From NCBI GenBank assembly GCA_963931995.1, contig OZ008368.1, forward strand, positions 29,241,506 to 29,305,505: 64,000 nt of DNA. The letters are read 5' to 3'. The stretch is from Phaonia tiefii. Its lineage: Eukaryota > Arthropoda > Insecta > Diptera > Muscidae. Every line of letters begins with the position of its first letter. The stretch's first letter is position 1. The position numbers and the translations under genes were made by a program. The notes below the pieces were generated by a model, which made no database searches, was not told the DNA's origin, and was given only the letters and a program-made list of their open reading frames with translations. Positions 20,135 to 30,271 of the stretch are shown piece by piece.

Positions 20135-21440
20135 GAAAATGATACACTGTGTGTATACAGCGATTATAAGACCAATACTCTCCTACAGATCAGTGGTATG
20201 GTGTGAAGCGGTAAATAAGATTTCACACCTCTCACAACTGGCCAAGGTGCAGAGACTGACATACGTCTGCATTATCGTCGTCCTCAGATCTGCCACTCAA
20301 GTGGCACTGGAGGCGATGCTGAATATATACACATCGAATGCACCGCGGCGAAAGTGTCCCTACGGCTAAGGGAATCGGGAATGCCTGTCAAAACTGTCAA
20401 AACTATACACGGGCATGGTTTAGTTCTGGTCAGCATCGATACTTTCGAAAATATGAACAAGCCAATGGACTACATGGCTCCAAGAATAATTCAGGACAAC
20501 AAATTTAAGGTAACTATATCCAGCCGCGAAGACAAGGAGGCAAATACGCGTTACAGAGGACGAGGAAATCTCTATCTTCACGGATGGATCTAAAGTCGAA
20601 GCGGGCACTGAATCGGGAATATACTCGGAACCGCTAAATCTCAGGATTTCCAGGAGACTCCCGAACAAATGTACGCTCTTTCAGGCAGAGATGTAAGCCA
20701 TTAACGTTGCCCCAAAACAGATTTTGGAATGGGATTTAGCTCCAGCGAAACTCAAAATCTACGTCGACAGCAGGGCAGCTCTCAAGGGCCTAGAATAAAG
20801 AATCATCAAATCCGTTGTACGATGGACTTCTTCATATTCTTAATCCAAATTTAGGCGCACGAAATCAGGGTGTACTGGGTACCGGGACATAGCAACATTC
20901 GCGGCAAGGAAATATCCGACGAATGCGTCACAATGGGCTCATGTGCGCGGGAAGACGCTGCGACCCTGAACGTGCATATTCTGTTCGTAGAACTGGAGAA
21001 CCATGTCGACTAACTGGGAGTAGTACGAGTATTAAACAAGTCGAGTTGGGAATTGGTACCAAACAGTGGGATAGCTCGATCTTTTAGGCCGACCATTGAT
21101 GGGACACGTACCAAAGGGCTGCTCTCCCTTGGCAAGAACACACGTCATAACTGGACACTGCGTGATAGGCCTCATGGTTGCACACATGAAACGTCCATAT
21201 GAAGACTTCTGCAGCAGCTGTTTAGATGAAGAAGCTGTTTAGATGAAGAAGAGGACGAGTCAGTACAGCACTTGCTTTGGTCATGTAGGGGACTGCAAGA
21301 GTATCGTCGTCTAGCCTTCCTGGGGGGGGGGGTGGTATTAGGCTCTTCGAAAACCTCAATGACCTAGCAGACACTCCAATTAAACCCCTCGTCAAATTCA
21401 TAGAGAAATCTCGGTGGTTCGGCAGAGGACCTCCTTTAGG
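20135..21440 (+). pseudogene. Non-LTR family D RT thumb, RNase H and 3' end
   Basis: Continues the gene at 18507: VYTAIIRPILSYRSVVWCEA, then LAKVQRLTYVCI and ALEAMLNIYT (RT thumb), and LRLRESGMP. An RNase H domain follows in broken frames: ISIFTDGSKVEAGTESGIYS with the first catalytic Asp near 20580, FQAEM with the Glu near 20690, and KIYVDSRAALKGLE with the second Asp near 20765. Near 21130-21300 come HVITGHCVIGLMVAHMKRP and EEEDESVQHLLWSC, the C-terminal Cys/His region of such LINEs. Stops at ~20592, ~20693 and ~20796 and a G10 run at 21322-21331 show it is dead. Confidence 0.8.
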
Positions 21441-21620
21441 TGACTGGCAGTAGTGAAACCAGCGGGCTTTATGTCACACCGGTCATGGGCTTTATGTCCA
21501 TTTTAGGCGCGACATAACGCCCATGGGCTTTATGTCCGTTTTAGGTGTGACATGGGCGTTGTGTGTGACATAGGCGTTGTGTCCATGGGCGTTATGACGC
21601 GTCACCCCTCCTTTAACTTA
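21441..21620 (+). repeat. Short repeats following the family D 3' end
   Basis: CATGGGCTTTATGTCC and TTTTAGG-G-GACAT alternate with GGGCGTT-TGTC in four or five imperfect 30-45 bp units. It directly follows the last coding remnant, so it may be the 3' UTR of the retrotransposon. No host gene seen. Confidence 0.5.
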
Positions 21621-21827
21621 CGCTCTCTCCTACATTCTTCCTCTTCTCTATAACAATTCCCTTCTTCTTTAAATTCTATTTAAGGTAACCAAAATGGACC
21701 GAAATTACGGCTTCGGGTGAACTAGTTATTTGTTTCTGACTCACATGACGGGCTTCCCTTTCAATCGAACCTCAAAAGATCAAACAAAAATGTTTGATAT
21801 TGACAGCAATGATTGTTTGGTACTTAC

Positions 21828-21929
21828 CTGCGGGTAATTTATCTGATATACCAGCAAATAAACCGCCATTAGGCCCAACAATTGGCATTTTTGATTCAGC
21901 ATTCATTCCGGCAACTGATTTGCAGTTTG
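21828..21929 (-). CDS. Candidate host-gene internal exon (34 codons, phase 1 to 1)
   Basis: On the minus strand a 102-nt open segment is bounded by a good acceptor (TTTTCTTTAATTTGCAG, AG at 21930-21931) and a consensus donor (GCAG|GTAAGTA, GT starting at 21827). Only one frame is open. It encodes NCKSVAGMNAESKMPIVG followed by a Gly-rich PNGGLFAGISDKLPA stretch. The exon leaves phase 1 at both ends, so it could be included or skipped without shifting frame. It matches no TE family in the window and sits between a retrotransposon 3' end and a family C copy. I do not recognise the protein. Chance remains possible; this is the best candidate for host coding sequence here. Confidence 0.45.
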
Positions 21930-21934
21930 CTGCA

Positions 21935-22780
21935 AATTAAAGAAAATGTAGTGTTTTAAGGAAAGCCAATCTGTTGCAAGAAAATGTACTGTTTTAAGAA
22001 CAGGTGCTTTTTAAAAAAATTACTGTTTATAAAAAAAGGTACTTTTTGTAAGAAAATTTACTTTTTGTAAGCAAAGGTACTTCTTTAAGATGAGGTATTT
22101 TTTTAAGAAAAGGTACTTTATTTAAGAATATGAATAGGTATTTTTTTGCGAAAATTTAATGGTTTTTAAAAAACGCACTTATTTAAGAAAATTTAATTTT
22201 ATAAAGCTTATTATCTTTATATTACTTTCAAAAAAGTCGGTGAATTCACCAAAAACATACCAAAAACGTCTGCTGATGAAGATCTTGGCAAGATCCGAAA
22301 TAGCTATACAGACAGCCTTGGTATCATTGGAACATTTTGATGCTCGACTTTTTTGAAAGTAATATAAAGATAATAAGCTTTATATTATTTAAAAAGGTCT
22401 TGAGCTTGAATAAATTTGTAAATATTAGAAAACAGACCGAATAAAAATTCCCGTAAGGGATATGATGAAAATTTAATTTTTTTAAATTTCCTTTTTGTTG
22501 GATTCAAAACTACAGTATTGTATATTGATTATACAGTATATGGATTATAGGCTCCACCTAGAAAACTTCCCATTAAACAATCAATTTCCCAAAATATGAT
22601 AGTCTAGACACAACCCAAAGCAAAAGTACCCAACATAGTTGATAATACTGGGTTGTAGCATAATATTGTTAAAAAAAAGTTATTTAATTTTTTTTTAATT
22701 TTGTCCCTATCCCGGAGCATGCGATAAGGAACTTCATTCCAAAATCTCCCCAATTAAATAAGTCCATGAAATTTAAATAT
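21935..22780 (+). mobile_element. Family C repeat, second copy
   Basis: Begins in the AAGAAAAGGTAC minisatellite (21940-22190), continues after a nested MITE with TTTCCTTTTTGTTGGATTCA, the CTCCACCTAGAAAACTTCCC block (22552-22571), AAAAGTACCCAACATAGTTG (22623-22642), and ends GCGATAAGGAACTTCATTCC at 22722-22741. The left third of the full copy at 13485 is missing. It contains the uninterrupted target site that is filled by a mariner in the third copy. Confidence 0.72.
22201..22383. mobile_element. MITE with ~38-bp inverted ends nested in family C
   Basis: ATAAAGCTTATTATCTTTAT plus ATTACTTTCAAAAAAGTCG starts at 22201, and its exact reverse complement ends at 22383. The 183-bp unit interrupts the family C minisatellite and has no gene; the ORF through it (22159-22356) is incidental. 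Target duplication is unclear in this AT-rich context. Confidence 0.8.
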
Positions 22781-22831
22781 ATAAATAAGTTGGAAACACA
22801 ATTTTTAATCCTCAAACTAATCTAATCTGAG

Positions 22832-23700
22832 GTGTCTCAGTAAGTATGCACTTTTTCATTTTAAAATAAATGGTCGTATTTTTCGAGGCAGTTGTGAGCT
22901 TTCTATTGGAGTGTAAAGAAGACATGTTCCGATCAAGTATGGAATAAAATGTCCATCATATGGCCCCCACGGCTCCGATGACAGGCAATTACTCTTTTTA
23001 TGAAATTTTACATGACTTTTTCACATAGATGTGGCTGTATCTTACCGATGACACATTGGATATCGGATTCGAGCTCATGAATTGTTTCAGGTTTATTCGG
23101 ATGAACATGAAATTTCCCAAAACCCCAAAGAAAGAAATCACACGGCGCTAAATAGCATGATCTTGGTGGCCAGTTGACATCAGAATTTCTTGAGATATGT
23201 TTTGAAAATCGCTGCTACAATAAATCGAATGGTTCATGCGCAGTATAGCAGGTGGTGCCGTCTCCCTGAAACCGCATTTCATCTAGATCCATTCCGTCCT
23301 GTTGAGGCCACAAGAACTCCGTTATCATGTTCGTAACGAATGCCGTTCACAGTCACTGCTATTTCGACCCGCACCAGATAGTTGTTCGTTGTTGGTGCAT
23401 TTATTTCTCATCGATTGCATGAGGATTTTCTGAGCCACAAATGCGACAATTTTGTGTATTCACGAAGTCATTCAGATGGAAGTGCGCTTCATCGGAGAAG
23501 ATTACTTTTTTTTTTAAAAAAATTGGCATTGACTTCTCTGTGCTCCATTACCCATTGAACGAATTACCGTCGCTTTCCGTGGTCTACTGGTTTGCCAAGT
23601 TGATGTTTTTGCGTTTTCGGAGACACTGCCGTTTGCAGCAGCAATGTTTTTAAGAGACCTACCGGTACGTTGATGCACAGGAGCCTTCCTGTTCATAACC
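22832..23700 (-). pseudogene. DD41D mariner family 2 transposase (decayed)
   Basis: Minus-strand frames give, from ~23690, RTGRSLKNIAAANGSVSE, then FSDEAHFHLNDFVNTQNC (first catalytic Asp at ~23495), ENPHAIDEK, TTIWCG, EIAVTVNGIRYEHDNGV and fragments of the RSCDL...FFLWGF region near 23130. The outer end GTGTCTCAGTAAGTATGC at 22832 is the terminal repeat also seen at 35031, 36369 and 59641. Many frameshifts; the N-terminal end is cut off by the SINE at 23719. This family differs from the MERYTSQQ family at 16031 in both ends and sequence but has the same architecture. Confidence 0.82.
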
Positions 23701-23718
23701 GACCTAAAACAAATAAGT

Positions 23719-23998
23719 AAATGGTTTCCCATTACATCCCATGAAGGGACAGGGGTGAGCTTCTCAGAATCACTGAGCTGTGTGCTTTCCAGTTTTCACT
23801 CACTGATTGGGACCTACAGTTTTACACCGATTCCGAACGGTATTTTGAGAAGCTTTTTTTATGGCTAAATACTCGATATGGTCACTATGTGAGGTGACCG
23901 CCGCCGAAAGAAATTTCGAAAGTCTGAGCAGGGATCGGACTCCGGATCTCATGTACAAGAGGCACGCACCCAACAATTGCACCACCGACCTAGTTTCT
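23719..23998 (-). mobile_element. tRNA-derived SINE, copy 1
   Basis: The reverse complement starts with the GTCGGTGGTGCAATTG tRNA-like head, has B-box-like TCCGATCCCTGCTC (degraded here), then GAAATTTC, GGCGGTCACCTCACATAGTG and TGTAGGTCCCAATCAGTG, and ends in TGGGATGTAATGGGAAACC. It belongs to the subfamily ending GTAATGGGAAACC, like the copies at 26761 and 40535. Confidence 0.78.
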
Positions 23999-24359
23999 TA
24001 AAATTTTTTGGCGACTCTTCGATTAGTTGACACTAGTTCATTGTTCTTATTCTCGATCATTGCAAATGGTCTGCGAATTGTTGATATTTTACATGGTCCA
24101 TAATATGCAGTCCTGACTTATTGACATTTTAGTCAATAATTGGTACTTGTTTCTCATGTGTTATCAACCTCAAAAGTCTTCTGCCATCAGATTAAGGCAA
24201 TCTTTATTCCACACTCTCATACCGGAAATATATGTTTGGAGTAATGGAGTTCCTGGTAAAGAGGTATACGTGAATTTCGAAACGGATGGGTTGACAATGA
24301 ATGAATGAAACGGATGGGTTGACATGAAAAATTACCCGACCCAGCAAAGAAGACCCAAA

Positions 24360-24850
24360 AATGTTGGAAAAGATTTTCTTTACCTTTCAACATAATCTAC
24401 TTTTACCTCAATGCACTTTTTCCAGCGATATTCAATAGCTTCTATACCCTGTTTATAGTAAGAACTGTCAAACTCTTTAAAATAGCCATCAACCGCAGAC
24501 TCCACATCTACATTGTTGCAACATCTTTTACCACCGAGCCATATTTTCAAGTTTGGACATTGAAAATAATTCGACGGGGCTTAATCGGGCGAATAAGGCA
24601 ATTCGAGCTTTAATTCATTTAATTTGGCAATTTCACAATACTGGATGTGTGAACTGGAGCATTGTGTTGATAAAACAACACTTTCTTTTTGACGTAAACG
24701 CTGCAATAAATTAGCCGTTGATGGTTTATCCTTTCTGAAGATAATCAGTAAAAATAATCCAACGCGCATCGCAAAAAACAGACCCACGACCTTGCCTGCA
24801 CATGGAAACGTCTTCGCCTTTTTTGGACGCGATTCTCCCATTCCAGTCCA
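24360..24850 (-). pseudogene. DD34D mariner transposase, C-terminal half
   Basis: On the minus strand frames give SKKAKTFPCAGKVVGLFFA, IIFRKDKPSTANLLQRLRQK, NAPVHTSSIVKLNELKLELP-like pieces, LPYSPD, APSNYFQCPNLKIWLGGKRC and YYKQGIEAIEYRWKKCIEVK. This is the classic mariner (SETMAR-like) C-terminal half. The stop after YSPD replaces Leu, and the third Asp position (APSD) reads APSN, so a catalytic residue is lost. The N-terminal DNA-binding half is missing. Fragments of a similar element lie at 56064-56160 and 56915-57125. Confidence 0.82.
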
Positions 24851-26755
24851 CTATTTCACTTTTCCTTTGTCTCAGGTTTGAAGTGGTCGTCAAAAGTATT
24901 CAATAGTATAGACAACTCATGGGACAAATTGCATGACTCAAAAGCACTGGCGATAACTGGCGAATGATTCAAAATTTATTACTCTCTTTTTGTCATAACT
25001 TTGTCCATTTATAATTTTGATGTGAAATATTGATGCCTTTTGAATCATTTATGCGTTTTTCATTGTTTTATGTAATAACATTTTCCGAAATGGAGCATTT
25101 ATATTGAAATATTCTATAAAGATAATAAGACTCGTTTATGCTCTTTTACGCAGACTCTCTACATAAGAGGTGAAGAAGAGTGCAATAAGTCCCCTATACT
25201 ATTCAATACTTTTTGCATGACAAAACAAAAACAATTGTTTGAGTGCGCTAAATATTGCTTTATTTATTTTAACAACACTACATCTAATGTTAAAGAAGAT
25301 GTAATTAAAAAGAAAGTGCAATAGCGAAAGGGCCTTCAGTACAAAAAAAAAAAACGATTTCGAACCAAATTTAAGCTAAATTTTATGTATAATGGAAGTA
25401 AGTACATTTCGTATAATGGCTTTGGGAATTGGCTGCATTCTAGACATCATATAAACCTTGATCAATACCTATTAAATGAATTTATTAATGTTTAAAAGAG
25501 CTTGCCATTTCTTTTTTTTTATATTCCAATGTAACATTTACTAATGCGTTCATAGAAATCGAACAGGTACCGTGTAACAAAAAAGTGTTAACACATCGGC
25601 CGTGAGTTTCAACCCTCATTGATTTTTTTATTCAGCTGTTGATTTTCCTAAACATCAATTTAATGAGATATGAGTTTGATAGTTTGTCCACGGGACCCAT
25701 TACAGTACCTCCATGGACCACCAGTGTGTAACTATATGCATACAAAAATTGACTTAGTAGATTTCACAAGTAAGCCGAAAGTAAGTTTTCCTCCTCTTCC
25801 AATCACTAAGTATGAAGTCCCATACAAGCGGAAACGCTTTTTATCGATCTCATACTTGAGAATACAGATTTGCTTATAACAACAGAAGAAGGCAGTCTCA
25901 AGAACAGTAAATGAAATTGATAAAAATCAACGTAATGATTTCTATAATGTACACATTAATATTTGCAAAAAGTGTATCCTCGCTTTCATTAGTGCTAAAC
26001 AAATACAACGATTTTCAGAGGTTAAACACTTGTAACCTAAACGAGTTTTGGATGCTCATCGTGTAAATGTGGTGCTTTTTATATGACTTGCCATGCCAGA
26101 AGTACTTTTTTGTTAACAGGCCGGTATTAGTACAAAGTGGAGGTAAAACGTGCGGAAATATAAGTCAACCGGAAATCGCCTGATGGTTTTAAACGTTTTA
26201 ATGTTTTTTTTTCTACATTTATTGAAGAATGAACCAACTTAGCCGTACAGCCACATTGCAAGGTGTGAACTTCGAATAAACTAAATAGTAAAAAAAACGA
26301 AGAAGTGTAGAAAATCATGAAGGAATAAATTGCAAAACCAAACACTTAAATGCAATGGCTGAATTTTCATAAAACAGGAAATTACGAGAAAAAAACAATA
26401 GGATTAACATGTAGTATGCGAGTTGCATTATAGAAACTAAAAACTAAAACTTAATGTATTCACTGTTTCGCCTCCAGTTAAAAGTCATTGTCCTCTATTA
26501 AGGGTTTGGGAGTAGGAAGTTATTTTTGTACTTCTTCAAACTATTTTATTGTTTTAGCTTTTACATCTTCACTACACCATCTTATAATTTATATAAACCT
26601 TGTTTTTGGAATGGAACTACCAACTCATTCTCAACTACGCTCCGTTTCGTAAAAAACACAACTAAAATTAAACAAGTGGGCAAGGTAATAGGTTGACGGC
26701 CGCTAAAGCAGCCAACTGCAATAATTATTATCATTTATTATTTGAGATGAGTTGA
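24851..26755. other. AT-rich sequence, one small repeat, no gene seen
   Basis: The plus frame at 25670-25879 (69 codons) has no recognisable similarity or splice boundaries. Apart from the repeat at 25505-25630 I found no TIRs or paired repeats. Confidence 0.5.
25505..25630 (+). repeat. Dispersed repeat with a T-arm-like motif
   Basis: Matches the reverse complement of 56150-56265: CCAATG-AACATTTACTAATG, GTTCATAGAAATCG, CAGGTACCGTGTAACAAAAA, GTTAACACATCG-CCGTGAG and CACTCATTG. The other copy reads GTGAGTTCGAACACTC, resembling a Pol III B box. It could be a second short SINE-like family, but only two copies are visible. Confidence 0.5.
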
Positions 26756-26760
26756 GTGGC

Positions 26761-27020
26761 CATCGGTGGTGTAGTGGTTAGTGTGCGCGGCTCTTGCGCA
26801 TGAGATCTTGGGTTCGATCCCTCCTCTGACCAACTTACATTTCTTTCGACGACGGCCACCTCGCTTAGTGACGACAACACTATCAAGTGGTTGGCCATCA
26901 AAAAGCCGCTCAAAATAGAGTTCAGAACCGGTGTAAAACTGTAGGTCCCAATCAGTGACTGAAAAATAAGAAAACGCATAGCGCACAGGATGTAATGGGA
27001 AACGGTTTTTTTTATTTATT
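26761..27020 (+). mobile_element. tRNA-derived SINE, copy 2
   Basis: Head CATCGGTGGTGTAGTGGTTA and GTGTGCGCGGCTC (A-box region), then B box GGGTTCGATCCC at 26811-26822, GACGACGGCCACCTCGCTTA, a body with CGGTGTAAAACTGTAGGTCC and end GGATGTAATGGGAAACGG with a T-rich tail. The GTAGTGGTTA head resembles the D-arm region of several tRNAs. Two overlapping minus-strand ORFs here are shadows. Confidence 0.85.
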
Positions 27021-27069
27021 AATTACATTGTCATACTTAGAACTAAATTATAAATATAATGTTGCATAT

Positions 27070-29934
27070 GGGCAATTCCTGGGCGAAGGACGCGACATTC
27101 GCTCACTTTTAGTTGAGCCAAAAACAAAAAAGGAATGAAAAGATGCGGTATATACCCTTAGTGTATTGAAGCAAGGAAGAGTACTAAACTTGAGGAAAAA
27201 CATTGGGCATAATCAATAATGTAGTAAAAAGATATAAGCAAATAACAGCGAGAAATGGACGCGACAAAAAATGGAAGTTATTTTTATGCACTTATAGAAA
27301 TATCAGCGAAATTTGTGAAAAAAAATTTTTTTTTTTAATGTGGAAATTAATATGAAAGGACATTTTATATGTAGATTTATGAAATATGAAAATTTTCTTT
27401 CAATTTTTTTTAAATTGAGTAAAGTACAAATACGGACGCGACAAGACGGACGCGACAATTTTTTCCAAGAGAACAAAACCAATAATTTTGGTAACAATAA
27501 TGATTCAAGTTTTATTAAAAAACATAAGAAAACCATAACATAAACATAACTTCAAGTAAAAGTAAAAATAATAACAAAAATTAAATCGAAATAAAGTTCC
27601 ATATTCTCAGTTAGGTACTTTAGGATATATAATAGTTAATAAAGTTGGATTTTCTAAGTTCATTTTTACTACAGATTTTAATGAATAAGAGTTGCGAGCC
27701 ACCTCAATGCTTTCGCTGTCGAAATATGAAAACCAATGCAGGCTTTCAATCCCTTTAATATTTGGAACATTCTGGCAAGGCTCAGCTAGTTCAGGTGAAG
27801 AATCCTCAATTTGTTCTGTCGATATATAAAACAGCTTAACTCCATCAATATTATTTCTTGCACATTCATAAAACGATAAAGCATCTTTGAGAACAATATT
27901 TTTTGACCTAAGTATTTGCCAAACTTTTCGTTTTAATACAGCTCCAACTCCGTCTACAGCAGCTTTGCCATGTGAAGTGGCAAAAAAGTTCCACTCTAAG
28001 ACTCTGCAATTGAATTCATCTCTAAGTCTAGGTATTCTAGAAAGAATGAATTTATTTTTGAATTGGCTACTGCTTCCATCTGAGAATATATAAATACTTG
28101 AAATTTCTTTGTGTTGGTTTTGTAATTCTTTCAGAATTTCCGAAATGAAGCAATAAACATCGAATTTATTATGGGTCAGCTTATCACTGATAACCAAAAT
28201 ACCAAGCTACGCAGGTAAAAATTTTTACTTGGCTGTAACTGAAGTATGCATCTTGAATTTCGTTCTGACAGGTTAGACGATAGTTTTCAGCAAAATCAAC
28301 TTGCAAAACTAGTTCATTTGGTGATAAATTTTTCCTTTTATCTTCAAAATACTTTTGTTGGGACCGTTTAACAAAAGTGTGCATTTTAAAAGCTGGTAGC
28401 TGTGTCTGTAAATCATAAATCAGGTCACTTAATGGGCCAATAGTGTAGTTTAAACTTATCCATTCCTTCCATTTCACGTTTGTATTAATTTCCTTGATAA
28501 ACTCTATCGGAACTAATTCGTCCATAATATCGCGTACGCAGCTCTCACATTCACCACCCATACAGTTTTCGTTCGTCACATCGCAGCAAACTGATGTTAG
28601 GAATAAATCGGATTTGTTCGGAATAGGCGATATAACTTTTGCACAGCTTTCTAGCAAAAAATTTAAATTTGCATGATATTTACAGACACACATATTGGTG
28701 TGGTAAATTATTAATAAGTTGAATGTAGCTTGGCCAGGAACTACAAAATAAGGTCTTACTGACATCCACCGTGGTGAATTGAGCTTTGAAAAGTTGGTAT
28801 GCTTCTGCTAAGGTCATAAGCATAAAACGTTTCCCAACAACTTTTCCTTGAATTAAAGCCATATCCTTCCTTCCCGGAGCTTGTACGCTGATTTCGTCTT
28901 GCAAATAAAACTTTTCAATTAGCGCTTCTCACTTCTGGCTGTCTGATGTGTTTGTATAGTTACCATCAGACATCTCCGTTGAGGTAATATACTTATTGCA
29001 TAACGATTTGAGAACAGCTACCTTTTTATTCGGGTCTTTTGGTAACGCAGCTTCAACTTTTTTTATTGCTTTCCACATCGTTTGTTTACAGTTGAACGCT
29101 TTAAATTCCAAATTAACAATGGAGTCATTCCTTTCTTTCTCTTTCTGTCGCAACACCACCTGTCTAACTCGGTCCTTTTCTTTTTTTTGTTATAGATAGA
29201 GCTATCTCTTTTCATATTTTCCAACAATTTCTTTCGATATTCTCGTTTTCTTTCAGCTTCTTTCACCTTATATTGCTGCCATTTGTCACCATCTTCTCTG
29301 ATCTTCTCTCGCCGTTTCTTCGCTTGTTCCCTTTTTTTCTTTTAATGCTTTTTCCATCTTTAAAATATATATAATAATAATTTTATGCTAATGATATTAC
29401 TTTATTGAATATTAAGTACTTACGGCGACGGACGCGACAAATTTTAAATGACAATAAAATTTGTGAAATGCTTTCTTTCAATATAAATGTGTTCCCTTTT
29501 CGAGAGACCACGCGGAGCTCGATTCAAAATCCGAAACTGGTTCCTTTTCAAATGCTTACTTACTACTGAAAGCAATTAATTGTTATTTTTGGCGACGGAC
29601 GCTACATTAACATATAGGTCAAAGCAAACTTCAAAAACTTCCGTTATAAGAATTCCGATCTCCCTCTCTTGTGTTAATTCATAAAGGAATTTTTAGTAGG
29701 AAATTTGTAAATTATAAAAACAAAAATAAAATTACTTTAAATACTCTTAAAACACGTACAAAAAAATTTATGTAAATCGCAAAAAGGCTCAAAAAATTTT
29801 TTTTTAAAGTTGTTATTTCGTACGACAATTGAGAAAAATTAAAAATGCTTTTAAATTTATAAAGTTTAGACATTTAAGCTTTATTATTGAAAACAAAAAA
29901 AATCTAAGCACTTTTCATTTTTCTGGAATTGCCC
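27070..29934 (-). mobile_element. 2.9-kb DNA transposon with an unfamiliar transposase
   Basis: GGGCAATTCC at 27070-27079 and GGAATTGCCC at 29925-29934 form a 10-bp TIR, and ATAT flanks both sides (27066-27069, 29935-29938). The motif GGACGCGAC is scattered near both ends in one orientation: 27089, 27253, 27434 and 27449 on the left, 29430 on the right, with GGACGCTAC near 29594. Such subterminal repeats usually bind transposase. One long minus-strand gene fills the centre. Either a 4-bp ATAT duplication or a TA duplication with TGGGC ends fits. I cannot place it in a superfamily; 4-bp-duplicating Sola is one candidate (weak inference). Confidence 0.75.
27607..29343 (-). pseudogene. Putative transposase of the 2.9-kb element (few frameshifts)
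   Basis: Order on the minus strand: a basic coiled-coil region at ~29340-29180 (AKKRREKIREDGDKWQQYKV, EAERKREYRKKLLE); a linker with CKQTMWKAIKKVEAALPKDP; APGRKDMALIQGKVVGKRFM then LMTLAEAYQLFK; a CVCKYH...LLESC zinc-like cluster at ~28670; NENCMGGECESC at ~28560; LQVDFAENYR with an acidic residue at ~28300; IFSDGSSSQFKNKF at ~28080; and WNFFATSHGKAAVDGVGAVL at ~27975, ending at 27607. VDFAENY and FSDGSSSQ look like the first two acids of an RNase-H-fold DDE enzyme. Frameshifts fall near 29180, 28920, 28750 and 28195. The FFATSHGK-VDG signature is one I associate with uncharacterised repeated proteins of animals; no function is established here. Confidence 0.7.
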
Positions 29935-30056
29935 ATATATAAACTCTGATTCCTGGGATCTTTAGCTAAATTTAACCTGTTTATAATAAAGGACGGGTCA
30001 TTTAACATTTGGGATTAATTCCACTTAAAAAAAATGCTAATATACATTTTTAAAAA

Positions 30057-30271
30057 TTATGACGTTAATGGTAAGCCCCGACATTGCCGTTTATGAATGA
30101 AACACAACACCGTCCAAATGGCTTCCACGACTTGCTTTACGGGACCCCATTCTGTCCACCCACTCTTTGGAACGTAGTCCCTTATCGCACGTTGTGGGAT
30201 GGGGGCTGAATGCAAAAAAAATAAACAACTTTTTTTAACACTATTATGGCACAACCCGGTATTATCAACTA
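30057..30271 (-). mobile_element. Family C repeat, third copy, right-hand part
   Basis: The reverse complement carries AGTTGATAATACCGGGTTGT, a GTTAAAAAAAGTTGTTTATT stretch and CAACGTGCGATAAGGGACTA, the right end of family C. Past the usual end (CGTTCC) it reads on to 30057 as an open minus frame PKSGWTEWGPVKQVVEAIWT that other copies lack, so this copy either retains more of the element or sits in other DNA. Confidence 0.65.

Noticed and set aside
24020..24200. Minus-strand peptide ending NNELVSTNRRVAKKF as Gypsy integrase tail
   Set aside because: Too short and no supporting domain nearby.
26761..26835. Functional tRNA gene at the SINE head
   Set aside because: The A and B boxes are there, but the cloverleaf acceptor stem does not pair, and the same head recurs five times with a fixed non-tRNA body.
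26731..26986. Two 82-codon minus-strand ORFs
   Set aside because: They are translations of the SINE complement.
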